A DNA stretch of 64,000 nucleotides from Rhodobacter maris. Its GTDB lineage: Bacteria; Pseudomonadota; Alphaproteobacteria; Rhodobacterales; Rhodobacteraceae. A program made the translations under genes and the position numbers. The stretch spans positions 1-64,000 of the forward strand of contig NZ_OBMT01000013.1 in NCBI RefSeq assembly GCF_900217815.1, read 5' to 3'. Below are positions 24,931 to 32,399 of the stretch, piece by piece. The notes beneath the pieces were generated by a model. The model saw nothing but the letters and a program-made list of their open reading frames with translations, was not told the origin of the DNA and did not search any database. Position 1 is the first letter of the stretch; every line of letters begins with the position of its first letter.

Positions 24931-25752
24931 ATGTTCAGAGCTGAGCGCAAGAAGACCACCCTGGGATCGGGCTTCAGCATTGTGGAGCTGATCTATCACG
25001 CCACAGTGCGCTCGATCCGCAAGACCCAGCGTCATGCCGTGCTCGGGCTGATCCAGAACATCATGCAAACGCTGATGCTGGTGATCAGCTTCTACGTGAT
25101 GTTCAACATTCTCGGCATGCGCGGCAATGCGGTGCGCGGCGATTTCCTGCTCTATATCATGTCGGGGATCTTCCTCTACATGACCCATACCAAGGCCATG
25201 GGGGCGGTGTTCGGGGCCGAGGGGTCGAGCTCGGCGATGATGAAACACGCGCCGATGACCACCGCCGTTTCGATTTCGGCCGCGGCGCTGGGGGCGCTCT
25301 ACATCCAGTTGTTGTCGATGTTCGTGGTGCTTTACCTCTATCATTCGATCATAAATCCGATCGAGATCTATGACTGGGTCGGCGCGATGGCGATGGTGCT
25401 TCTGTCATGGTTCACAGGGGTCGCGCTCGGTATGGTGTTTCTGGCAATCAAGCCGTGGAATCCGTCGCTCGTGGGCATCGTGCAGCAGATCTATGCACGG
25501 GTGAACATGATCGCCTCCGGCAAGATGTTTCTCGCCAACACGCTGCCGCACAAGATGCTGGTGCTGTTCAACTGGAACCCGCTCTTTCACACCATCGATC
25601 AGGCGCGCGGCTACACGTTCATCAATTACAATCCGCATTTCTCGAACTGGCAATATCCGCTGACCGTGGGCATCGCGGCGCTGGCGATCGGGCTGATGGG
25701 CGAGTTCTATACCCGCCAGCATGTCTCGCTGAGCTGGAGCGCGAAGGGCTGA
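24931..25752 (+). CDS. ABC-2 type polysaccharide export permease (KpsM-like)
   Basis: This 273-residue membrane protein has about six helices, starting near residue 45 (LIQNIMQTLMLVISFYVMF) and ending with VGIAALAIGLMGEFYTRQHV. The pattern and length match ABC-2 permeases that export capsule or O-antigen. No partner ATPase gene follows: a converging lacI-type gene ends 41 nt downstream. It may therefore use an ATPase encoded elsewhere. It is divergent from the cysQ-kdsB genes. Confidence 0.82.
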   Translation: MFRAERKKTTLGSGFSIVELIYHATVRSIRKTQRHAVLGLIQNIMQTLMLVISFYVMFNILGMRGNAVRGDFLLYIMSGIFLYMTHTKAMGAVFGAEGSSSAMMKHAPMTTAVSISAAALGALYIQLLSMFVVLYLYHSIINPIEIYDWVGAMAMVLLSWFTGVALGMVFLAIKPWNPSLVGIVQQIYARVNMIASGKMFLANTLPHKMLVLFNWNPLFHTIDQARGYTFINYNPHFSNWQYPLTVGIAALAIGLMGEFYTRQHVSLSWSAKG

Positions 25753-25793
25753 GCCAGGGGCGCTGCGGCCTGCGATGAGAGCCTGCGCAGGAC

Positions 25794-26843
25794 TCAGGGC
25801 CTGCGGATCGTGTCGCCCAATTCGATCACCGGCTGCAATTCGATCACCTGCTCCTCCACGCCGCCGGCAGCTTCGTCCGCCGTCGCTCCGGCGCGCCGGG
25901 CGACCACCTGTGCCGCTTTGCGGCCGATCTCGCGACGGCAGGCATCCATCGTGGCAAGCTTGCGTGGCAGGCCATCGAGCAATTCAACCCCGTTGAAGCC
26001 GGCAAGGCCAAGCTGGCCGGGCACGTCGAACCCTTTCTCAAGGCAGTAAAGGAGCCCGCCCGCGCCGATCATGTCGTTCGAGTAATAGAGAAAATCGAGG
26101 TCGGGGCTGCGCGCGAGCATCGCCTCGGTCATCTCGCGCCCTTTCGAGAGCGCCGAGCCGCCCGAGTAGAACTCGGTATCGACAAGCGCAATTCCTGCCG
26201 CTGCGAGCCCCTCGTTGAAGCCCTCGAGCCGCTTTCGGGCGCGATGGTCTTCCGGCATCTTGGTGCCGAGAAAGCCGATCCGGCGATAGCCCGCCGCGAT
26301 GATCGCCTCCGCCATATGGCGCCCGGCGCGGCGATGAGAGATGCCGACCACCGCATCCACGCCCGCGCCGTCGACATCCATGATCTCGACCACCGGCACG
26401 CCCGCATTTTCAAGCATCGCGCGGGCATTTCCCGAATGTTCGAGCCCGGCGATGATCACCCCGGAGGGGCGCCACGAGAGCATCTCGTAAAGCACCCGCT
26501 CTTCCTTCTCGGCGGAATAATCGGTCACGCCGACCACCGGTTGCAGACCGGTGTTCTCGAGTTCGGCCGAGATCCCCGAGAGCACCTCGGGAAAGACGAG
26601 GTTAGAGAAGGAGGGGATGATCACACCAACGAGGTTGACCCGTTGCGAGGCGAGGGCGCCAGCGATCTTGTTGGGCACATAGCCGAGCCGTCGCGCCGCC
26701 TCGAGCACGCGCTCGCGCGTGGTTTCCGAGACGTCGCCGCGGTTGCGCAGCACCCGGCTCACCGTCATTTCCGAAACGCCCGAGGCCTCGGAGACATCGC
26801 GCAGGGTCAGCGGGCGGCGGGTGTCGTGGGGCGAACGGGCCAC
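25794..26843 (-). CDS. LacI family transcriptional regulator, GntR-like
   Basis: This 349-residue repressor has a LacI helix-turn-helix at residues about 12-33 (TLRDVSEASGVSEMTVSRVL), the hinge helix PNKIAGALAS, and a periplasmic-binding-protein-like effector domain. Segments such as LVGVIIPSFSNLVFPEVL and EMLSWRPSGVI, and the motif order, are like the gluconate repressor GntR of E. coli, but no gluconate genes are seen here. The GTG at 26843 has AAAGGA 7 nt upstream; the ATG at 26900 lacks a site. A GntR-type operator lies 76 nt upstream of the start. Confidence 0.88.
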   Translation of the reverse strand: MARSPHDTRRPLTLRDVSEASGVSEMTVSRVLRNRGDVSETTRERVLEAARRLGYVPNKIAGALASQRVNLVGVIIPSFSNLVFPEVLSGISAELENTGLQPVVGVTDYSAEKEERVLYEMLSWRPSGVIIAGLEHSGNARAMLENAGVPVVEIMDVDGAGVDAVVGISHRRAGRHMAEAIIAAGYRRIGFLGTKMPEDHRARKRLEGFNEGLAAAGIALVDTEFYSGGSALSKGREMTEAMLARSPDLDFLYYSNDMIGAGGLLYCLEKGFDVPGQLGLAGFNGVELLDGLPRKLATMDACRREIGRKAAQVVARRAGATADEAAGGVEEQVIELQPVIELGDTIRRP

Positions 26844-26892
26844 GGAGTATCCTTTCAAGGGCAATCTCTTCTGATAGCGCCAATCATTTCGG

Positions 26893-26930
26893 TTGCGCAA
26901 GCGAAAGACCCCGGCTACGTTAGCGATAAC
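26893..26930 (+). promoter_or_regulatory. Candidate promoter overlapped by a GntR-type operator
   Basis: GTTAGCGATAAC (26919-26930) is a GTTA-N4-TAAC palindrome close to the operator of GntR-type LacI repressors. On the plus strand TTGCGC (26893-26898), 17 bp, then TACGTT (26916-26921) form a plausible promoter whose -10 and start are covered by this operator. The same site could also serve autoregulation of the lacI-type gene on the other strand. Confidence 0.5.
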
Positions 26931-27040
26931 AAGATGGGGCCGTTCAAGGACCGGCGCGACGCATCACCCGAGGCGGCACGCGGCAACGCGCGCGACGCGG
27001 GGCAGGAAGGGGGAGCCGTGGGCCAGACGCTCCCCCTTTT
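26928..27040 (+). ncRNA. Candidate small RNA ending in a strong terminator
   Basis: Between the promoter/operator above and the terminator at 27009-27040 lies about 110 nt with no convincing gene on the plus strand. A strong terminator here has no other obvious transcript to end, which suggests a short RNA of about 110 nt controlled by the adjacent repressor. A 54-codon frame from an ATG at 26934 reads through the terminator and has no ribosome binding site. Confidence 0.35.
27009..27040 (+). terminator. Rho-independent terminator
   Basis: GGGGGAGC (27009-27016), a 12-nt loop, GCTCCCCC (27029-27036) and TTTT (27037-27040) make a strong plus-strand terminator upstream of the tRNA gene. Confidence 0.7.
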
Positions 27041-27069
27041 CCCTGTCCGGAAGTTGCATTGCGGCGGGC

Positions 27070-27098
27070 TTGCCTTTTCAGGCCGATGGTCGCAATAA
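27070..27098 (+). promoter_or_regulatory. Probable tRNA-Arg promoter
   Basis: TTGCCT (27070-27075), a 17-bp spacer and CAATAA (27093-27098) lie 21 bp before the tRNA 5' end and just after the terminator. Confidence 0.5.
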
Positions 27099-27119
27099 GG
27101 CTCTATCCGGTGACACTGT

Positions 27120-27196
27120 GGCCCCGTGGCTCAACTGGATAGAGCAGCCCCCTCCTAAGGGGCAGGTTACAGGTTCAAGTCCTGTCGGGGTCACCA
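27120..27196 (+). tRNA. tRNA-Arg (anticodon CCU)
   Basis: The 77-nt gene folds as a cloverleaf. The acceptor is GGCCCCG paired with CGGGGTC (one G-U pair), followed by discriminator A and an encoded CCA. The D arm is GCTC...GAGC, the anticodon stem GCCCC/GGGGC encloses the loop CTCCTAA, giving anticodon CCU, and the T arm is ACAGG-TTCAAGT-CCTGT. tRNA-Arg(CCU) genes are frequent integration sites, and degraded mobile DNA follows directly. I did not find a second copy of the 3' end that would mark the far attachment site. Confidence 0.95.
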
Positions 27197-27351
27197 AAAA
27201 CACCTGAAAAATATGGCGTTTTCTCAGTCGGTTGCAAAGCCCGATGCAGAAACATGCACCGCAACGCAGCCGGAAACGGGAGGTCGCGCCCGGATTTCTG
27301 TACAAAACCTGTACAAGTTGAAGCCGGTTTGCCCCGCCACGAGGTGCCGCG

Positions 27352-28227
27352 ATGAGCTGGCGCGTGGCGAATGAATGTGCGGAACGCCGCTTCGGATCTG
27401 CGGCCCGAAAGCAGATCATCATGTTCCTTGCCGACAGGGCGAGCGACGATGGCTCGGGCATCTGGTGTTCAAAGGGCACAATCCAGCGGCATACCGAATT
27501 GGGCGAGAGCACGGTCAAGCGCACGATCGGGGAATTCCTGAAAGAGGGCATTCTGGTGGAGACGGGGCGGCGCCCCTGCAAGAACGGATTCACGGTGATC
27601 TACAGGATCGTTTTGGCTCGGGTGATGGCGCTCGACCGGGCGGCGGAGCCCGATGACGGGACGGGGGTCACTGTGGACCCCGTCCAGCCTGAACCCGGTA
27701 TGGGGTCCAGTGAGGACGGGGTAGGGGGGCCACGGTGGACCCCAAACCCCTCTCAAACCATCCAGAAACCACCACCGCGCGAGCGCGCGAAGGCGGTGGT
27801 GGATGAGAGGTTTGAAAATATCTGGGCGGCCTATCCGAAAGACCGCCGACGTGGAAAGGATGCGTGTCTGGCCCGGATCGCCGATTTGGTCAGCGAAGGC
27901 GCGGCACCCGAAGACCTGCTGAAAGCTGTTCAGGCCTACGCCACCGAAAGCGCGGGTTTCACGCGCTCCAAGGTCTGTTTCTCGGACAATTGGTTCAGAT
28001 CGAACAGGTGGCAGATCTACCTCGAGTCCCTCGAGGCTGTCCGATTGCGTGGCGCTGCTGATCGACTCGCAGCGCGCGTCCATGACGGCGTTGCACAGCT
28101 TGCTGCACGAGGCCGGGCGTTGCGACAGGCTGGAGACGGCCTTGAGCGAGAGCTTGGCGAAAGCGAAAGCCGCCGAAGAACGGCTGATGCGGCGTTGAGG
28201 GGAAGAGATTGGGGGCGGGAATTGTAG
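27352..28227 (+). CDS. Helix-turn-helix protein, phage/plasmid replication type
   Basis: This 291-residue protein has an N-terminal winged-helix domain (residues about 14-85: RKQIIMFLADRASDDGSGIW, SKGTIQRHTELGESTVKRT, FLKEGILVETGRR) of the kind found in phage and island replication or primase-loading proteins. The middle is a proline-rich linker (about 95-150) and the C-terminal part carries ENIWAAYPKDRRRGKDACLA and WFRSNRWQIYLE, also known from such proteins. It lies 155 nt after the tRNA and begins the integrated element. Its partner genes are missing, so it may be a relic. Confidence 0.7.
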   Translation: MSWRVANECAERRFGSAARKQIIMFLADRASDDGSGIWCSKGTIQRHTELGESTVKRTIGEFLKEGILVETGRRPCKNGFTVIYRIVLARVMALDRAAEPDDGTGVTVDPVQPEPGMGSSEDGVGGPRWTPNPSQTIQKPPPRERAKAVVDERFENIWAAYPKDRRRGKDACLARIADLVSEGAAPEDLLKAVQAYATESAGFTRSKVCFSDNWFRSNRWQIYLESLEAVRLRGAADRLAARVHDGVAQLAARGRALRQAGDGLERELGESESRRRTADAALRGRDWGREL

Positions 28228-28259
28228 GCTCAGGTTCGATACCTTGCGCGGGGGGGCCG

Positions 28260-28400
28260 TCAGATGCTGATCTGCAGATATTGCTCGCCGCGCTGCTCGT
28301 CGACGCGCTCTTGCAGTGTCCGCATGCCCAGCCCGTTCGACTTGGTCGAGGAGGCGTTGGCGGCATGGGCGACGGAGACCGAAGGCATCTGCTTGGTCAT
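28260..28400 (-). pseudogene. DEAD/DEAH helicase N-terminal stub
   Basis: A 46-codon frame starts with an ATG that overlaps the fic stop (ATGA). It encodes NGLGMRTLQERVDEQRGEQY followed by LQISI and a stop. The NGLGMRxMQER...RGEQYLLIKSPPASGKS pattern is the start of a large helicase of restriction/defence type; here it is cut before the Walker A motif. The complete ancestor would have been cotranscribed with fic. Confidence 0.5.
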
Positions 28401-29539
28401 CTGCTTTGCCGGAATAGCTCGATGTAATCCTGAAACACGAACAGCCGATTTCGGCGCTGGCCGGTGATTTCGGTCAGCACGCCAAACGACACCAGATCCG
28501 CAATCAAGGTTGCGGAGGTATTTGTGGCGATGCCGATGGTCTGGGCAACCCACTTCACATCCACCACCGGGCGCGCGTAGAGGTGGCGCATCAACGCTTG
28601 TGCGTTGTCCTGCTTGCGCGAACTCAGCCGCGGCAGAACAGTGCTTTCGATGCGCTGCTTGAGGTCCAGCACCGATCGGAAAACCGCCGCCGAGGCCCGC
28701 GCGGTCTCTTCTACCCCATGCAGAAAGAACACCAGCCATTCACGCATGTGATCGCCCTGGCGCACGGCCATCATGGCATCGACATAGGCCGTCTTGTTGC
28801 GTTCGAAATAGTCCGACAGGTAGAGCGCCGGCTGCCGCATCAGCCCTTCCGAGGCGAGGTAGAGCGAAATCATCAGCCGCCCCAACCGCCCGTTGCCATC
28901 AAGGAAAGGGTGGATCGTTTCGAACTGGTAATGCGCGATGGCAATGCGAATGAGCGGGTGCACGAAAATATCCTGCGCATGCAGGAATCGCTCCAGATCA
29001 CTCATCAGCCCAGGCACATGCTCATGGTGCGGCGGTACGAAGACCGCGTTCCTCAGGCTTGGCCCGATCCAGTTCTGACTGGTCCGAAATTCGCCCGGTT
29101 GCTTGTGCTCGCCGCGCACCCCATCCAGCAAGATCGCGTGGGTCTGGCGCAGCAGCCGCGATGACAGGGGCAAGGTTTTCAGACTCTCGATTGCCGTGTT
29201 GATCGCGCGGATGTAGTTCTGCACCTCGCTCCAGTCGTCGCGCTCTTCGGGGGTCAGGTCAGCGGCGTCCTTGAAAGCGTCTTCGATATTGGTCTGCGTG
29301 CCCTCGATCCGGCTTGATTGCGTCGCTTCCTTGGCCACATACATGCGGATGAAAAAGTCGATGTCGGGCACCAGCTGGCCAAAGGCGTTGAGTTCACCCA
29401 AGGCGCGATCGGCGCGGCCGAGCAAGTCGCTCAACTCGGGGTCAGCGATCACCCATTCGTGGCAGATCGGCTCGGGGCGGAAGGCGCGGTATTCATACCG
29501 GTCTTCGTAGGCGCCAGCCCGAAAGTCTTGCAGGTCCAT
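28397..29539 (-). CDS. Fic family protein
   Basis: This 380-residue Fic enzyme probably transfers AMP or another nucleotide moiety to a target protein. The full Fic motif HPFLDGNGRLGR is at residues 210-221 with catalytic His210. An N-terminal inhibitory helix motif (Ser75, Glu79, Gly80 in SSRIEG) classes it with self-inhibited Fic proteins. The N-terminal Fic_N-like domain covers residues about 25-90, and a winged helix lies at the C-terminus (about 310-375). It is intact, unlike most of the surrounding element, and was linked to a helicase gene now reduced to a stub. Confidence 0.9.
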   Translation of the reverse strand: MDLQDFRAGAYEDRYEYRAFRPEPICHEWVIADPELSDLLGRADRALGELNAFGQLVPDIDFFIRMYVAKEATQSSRIEGTQTNIEDAFKDAADLTPEERDDWSEVQNYIRAINTAIESLKTLPLSSRLLRQTHAILLDGVRGEHKQPGEFRTSQNWIGPSLRNAVFVPPHHEHVPGLMSDLERFLHAQDIFVHPLIRIAIAHYQFETIHPFLDGNGRLGRLMISLYLASEGLMRQPALYLSDYFERNKTAYVDAMMAVRQGDHMREWLVFFLHGVEETARASAAVFRSVLDLKQRIESTVLPRLSSRKQDNAQALMRHLYARPVVDVKWVAQTIGIATNTSATLIADLVSFGVLTEITGQRRNRLFVFQDYIELFRQSR

Positions 29540-29892
29540 ATGTCAACAACTGCCCATTTTTTGAATTATCAAAATCGTTATGTCAGGTTCCACACGAATC
29601 GCAAGATGTAATGTCAAGTTGCCGTCCGTTCTTGACAAGTGACTCGACCTTATGTCAGGTTTCAGCCTGCGTGCGGCGCCATGGCCCGGGATCGCGCCTT
29701 TCAGGCTCGGCTGTCTCAACCGACTCGCCCTACGGATAGGCGAGTTCGGCCCTTTACGGACTCTCGCCGGTACCAATTGGTGCCGCGATGCGGCCCTTCA
29801 GACCGGCCATTCGCTGCAAGCGCAAATTCTGGGACTTCAGAGGTCAACAGAGCGGACAAAACGGGCTTTCGCCGCATTTACGCAACAAGGCC
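29540..29892. other. Intergenic DNA with possible insertion-sequence end
   Basis: No gene is supported. The stretch CGCCGCATTTACGCAACAAGGCC ends at 29892 and resembles the ends of IS5-type elements (read on the minus strand as GGCCTTGTTGCGTAAAT). No transposase of that type is readable beside it. The rest is non-coding in all frames that I examined. Confidence 0.4.
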
Positions 29893-30000
29893 GAGCTGAT
29901 GGCCCAACTCATTTTAAATCCTGCGGGTCTTCTTCATGTTGATCACCCATCCCTCCCGTCGCAGCAGGACGCGAACACGACCGTAGCCATAGCGCACACT
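29893..30000 (-). pseudogene. IS3 family transposase OrfB remnant with in-frame stop
   Basis: The minus strand reads VRYGYGRVRVLLRREGW, then VINMKKTRRI, stop, NELG. This is the conserved RYGYRRVHVLLRREGW...RIYNELG region of IS3 OrfB; the Tyr codon of RIYNELG has become TAA (29914-29916). Both flanks are cut off. The catalytic DDE core is absent. Confidence 0.75.
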
Positions 30001-30086
30001 CAAACCAAGCTTTGAGCAGAAGCGAAGCATTTCTCGCGAATGAGCCGCTTCGAAAAACCGGGCGCGGGCGGGGCATCTTTTTGGTG

Positions 30087-30403
30087 TCAAAAATCTCGTT
30101 TGACATCGATAGCCTTCTCAGCGAGTTGCTCTGCAACCTCAGCGAACGTAACCAAGACAACATTGTGCTTTTCCGTAATTTCCGAATACTGCAAAGGTGT
30201 CGGTTCGCTAAACAGCAAGACGCGTTCTATCTGTTTGATCTCCATGTTGACGAAGGCAGCAACGCTATCGTGTTGATGAAGTCAGAAATCGCTTGAAAGA
30301 GTTCCTCTTCGTCTGCCAACTGCGCCTCACTCACAATTTGTGAAAACCATGCCGCAACCCTAACGATACTTAACTCATAGCGAACCGGCCAGACCCCATA
30401 CAT
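30087..30403 (-). pseudogene. Small unknown gene broken by a frameshift
   Basis: From the ATG at 30403, preceded by a G-rich region with AGG at 5 nt, the strand encodes MYGVWPVRYELSIVRVAAW, then EAQLADEEELFQAISDF and INTIA. A one-base shift later the frame continues AFVNMEIKQIERVLLFSEP and ends KAIDVKRDF at 30087. The two halves join into a plausible protein of about 105 residues, acidic, with no family that I recognise. Amino-acid composition and lower GC differ from the chromosome genes, suggesting transfer. Sequencing error is an alternative to real decay. Confidence 0.4.
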
Positions 30404-30471
30404 TATAACCTGCCCCCCGGAAGTTCCCTCAGTCTGATGTAGAGTCTGCCCAACCTGAAGGAGCAGACGAG

Positions 30472-30541
30472 ATGAGGAAAAGCCGTTTCACCGAGGCACA
30501 GATTATAGGGATGATCAAAGAACAGGAGGCGGGTTTGCCGA
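30472..30541 (+). pseudogene. IS3 family transposase OrfA N-terminal remnant
   Basis: MRKSRFTEAQIIGMIKEQE followed by AGLP is the start of an IS3-family OrfA, with GAAGGAG upstream of the ATG. After 23 codons it runs into a reversed IS66 fragment. It differs from the OrfA fragment at 10346-10486, so at least two IS3 types have entered this genome. Confidence 0.75.
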
Positions 30542-30720
30542 AGCCAGCGTTCCAGGGCCGCGACCAGCGGGGCCGAGCGGGCCTTGCGGGCTTCCAGATG
30601 GGCGGCGGGGTCGAGGCCGGAGATCTCGCGCTTGATATCGAAGAGGGCATCGATGCGCTTCACCGCCTCGAAGGCGATCGACGAGATTTCCCGTGCATCC
30701 TTGCCTGATCCGCCAGACCG
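30531..30720 (-). pseudogene. IS66 family transposase (TnpC) internal remnant
   Basis: The minus strand encodes DAREISSIAFEAVKRIDALF, then DIKREISGLDPAAHLEARK, then SAPLVAALERWL. This is an internal piece of IS66 TnpC (the EAVKRIDALFDIER region). It is joined to the IS3 fragment at about 30540. The C-terminal part of an IS66 transposase occurs separately at 10199-10340. Confidence 0.75.
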
Positions 30721-31005
30721 GTTTGGCCATGGCGTTCAAGCTGATGGACTTGATGACGTTAAGCGACAGCGATGGTTCCACAAATGGCTGAGAAATCGCA
30801 TTGCCAAAGCGTAGGGACGCATGACCGCATAATCAAGCCGCCGCTTCCCGCCTGTCAGGTAGTTTCATCCTTATTCGCCGCTACGGCCCGCGTGAGTGTC
30901 CGCTTTAACAGTGTTGCTGTGGTTGCGGTGCGGCAGTCTCACCGGCCGCTCACCGCCCGTTGCGCCGACGCTCTCCAACTCCATATGCCGTTCCAAAGCT
31001 CTCAC

Positions 31006-31566
31006 TCAACGCTCATTCAAGAACTGCTCGAACGTGGCGTTTGCGATGGTTTTGGTGACAACATCGCTTCTCGCGACGACTTTCGCTTCGACGAGGCCCC
31101 CCAGGCCGAAAAGCGCCAAGCCTGGGAACATCCATAGCAAAACATCGAAGGACGAGGCTGCGCCCGAGAAACCCACATACAGAAGCGGCAAAGCCACGAA
31201 GGGCAGGCCGGCCAGCATCGCGAGCCGGAATGGCCTCAAGCGCCGATCCGCTGCGGCCGAAAGACGCTCTTGGGTTTGAAGCAGATCCTGCTCCCAAGCG
31301 AGGTGTTCATCCTGGAGCTGTCCGACAAGATAGTGCCCGCATCGGCAGTCCTCTCGTGTGAGGTATTCGACTTGGCCGCAGTCCGCGCAGCGAATGGCAT
31401 TGATGCTGTCGGCCTTCGGGCGGAGGCCCCGACGCTGGCGCGAAGGGTTCGGGTTTCCCTCGGCGCCGCAGGTGTGCGCCAGCAGACGCTCTGCGTCCTG
31501 ACCAGGCCGTAATTTGCGCGGGCGCAGTTTTCTGACTTCCTCGGGGATTTCTTGATCCAGCTTCAA
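31006..31566 (-). CDS. Zinc-ribbon membrane protein of unknown function
   Basis: This 186-residue protein has a four-cysteine zinc-ribbon-like cluster (Cys60, Cys63, Cys74, Cys76), then a charged, possibly coiled helix (about 83-110), and two C-terminal membrane helices (about 112-133 and 143-163). I do not recognise a family. Its ATG overlaps the stop of the XRE regulator gene, so the two are translated together and probably work together. It is an intact pair within otherwise decayed DNA. Confidence 0.65.
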   Translation of the reverse strand: MKLDQEIPEEVRKLRPRKLRPGQDAERLLAHTCGAEGNPNPSRQRRGLRPKADSINAIRCADCGQVEYLTREDCRCGHYLVGQLQDEHLAWEQDLLQTQERLSAAADRRLRPFRLAMLAGLPFVALPLLYVGFSGAASSFDVLLWMFPGLALFGLGGLVEAKVVARSDVVTKTIANATFEQFLNER

Positions 31567-31997
31567 CTCACCAACCTCAGTACACTGTCAATTCTCGTGC
31601 GGTCCGGCTCCCTGCCTTCGACGGCAGAGGCATCGGTGTTCAGGAACTCATCGAACAAGAATTCGATGGCGTCCCACTTCTTTTCGGGCGTCAAGGTCAA
31701 ACCGCGCTCGATGCTCCGACGCTCGACGGCTATGCCGATCTTGCGATAAGCGACCGCGATCGCTTCGTGTCTACGGCTCTTGCCGGCGTCGGTGTCGCCC
31801 TCGAGCATCCAGAGCGGATCGACATCGAAGGCCGCGTAGATCGCGAGCAACAATTGCGCCGTCAGGTCTCGCTGCCCGCGTTCGTAGTTCTGATAGGCGC
31901 TGCGGCTGATGCCAAGTTTCTGCGACATCTCTTCTTGCGAGAGACGGGCCATGTTTCTTACGGCCGCGAGGCGATGTCCAAGGCCGGATACGGTCAT
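31563..31997 (-). CDS. XRE family helix-turn-helix regulator
   Basis: This 144-residue regulator has a Cro/CI-type HTH at residues about 8-62 (LAAVRNMARLSQEEMSQKLG, ISRSAYQNYERGQRD). A C-terminal region of about 75 residues, ending in EFLFDEFLNTDASAVEG, may dimerise. It is typical of small phage- or island-encoded repressors. The gene is divergent from the excisionase-like gene and a palindrome in the divergent gap is its probable operator. It may control both its own operon and the excision genes. Confidence 0.82.
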   Translation of the reverse strand: MTVSGLGHRLAAVRNMARLSQEEMSQKLGISRSAYQNYERGQRDLTAQLLLAIYAAFDVDPLWMLEGDTDAGKSRRHEAIAVAYRKIGIAVERRSIERGLTLTPEKKWDAIEFLFDEFLNTDASAVEGREPDRTRIDSVLRLVS

Positions 31998-32021
31998 GCG
32001 TAACTTTCGTTTGTATTCGTA

Positions 32022-32053
32022 TTGACCTCATTCGTAGTCATTTGTATCAAATG
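32022..32053 (+). promoter_or_regulatory. Promoter for the excisionase-like gene with overlapping operator
   Basis: TTGACC (32022-32027), a 17-bp spacer and TATCAA (32045-32050) form a good plus-strand promoter. The palindrome CATTTGTATCAAATG (32039-32053, 6-bp arms) overlaps its -10, where a bound XRE protein would block transcription. TTCGT-rich repeats around 32007-32035 may add further sites. Confidence 0.55.
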
Positions 32054-32174
32054 AAGGTACGAAAGATGGCCAGATGCTTGATTAATGCAGCTTCAGCGTA
32101 GTTTTGTTTCATTCTGAATGCAAAAAGATTTCCTGCGCCTCTGTTCGTAAGCGTACGACTTGAGGAGGCGAAGC

Positions 32175-32393
32175 ATGGGAAAGTTGCTGGAGACACCGAA
32201 GGAGTTGGCCGAACGGGTCGGCATCCCCGTGTCGAACGTGCGCTACCTGATCCGCGAAGACATGCTCGATCACATCTTCACGGCTCCGGGCAAACGCAAC
32301 CCGAAGATCCCAGTGGGGCTTGGGAGAAATATGTCTCCCTGTTCACCGTCACCGCCCGAGAAAAGACCCTCGGTGGCGGTTCAAAAGGGTGAG
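32175..32393 (+). pseudogene. Excisionase-like HTH gene, frameshifted
   Basis: The ATG at 32175 has AGGAGG upstream. It encodes MGKLLETPKELAERVGIPVS, NVRYLIREDMLDHIFTAPGK and RNPKIP, an excisionase-like HTH start. The conserved continuation GAWEKYVSLFTV is in the next frame, so a one-base change lies near 32312; the shifted frame stops at about 32393. A product of roughly 72 residues would be expected if the shift were absent. Confidence 0.6.
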
Positions 32394-32399
32394 GGTCTG

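Noticed and set aside
27197-27240. A terminator directly after tRNA-Arg
   Set aside because: GAAAA/TTTTC around 27205-27222 could form a weak hairpin, but the stem is short and AT-only with no clear T-tract.
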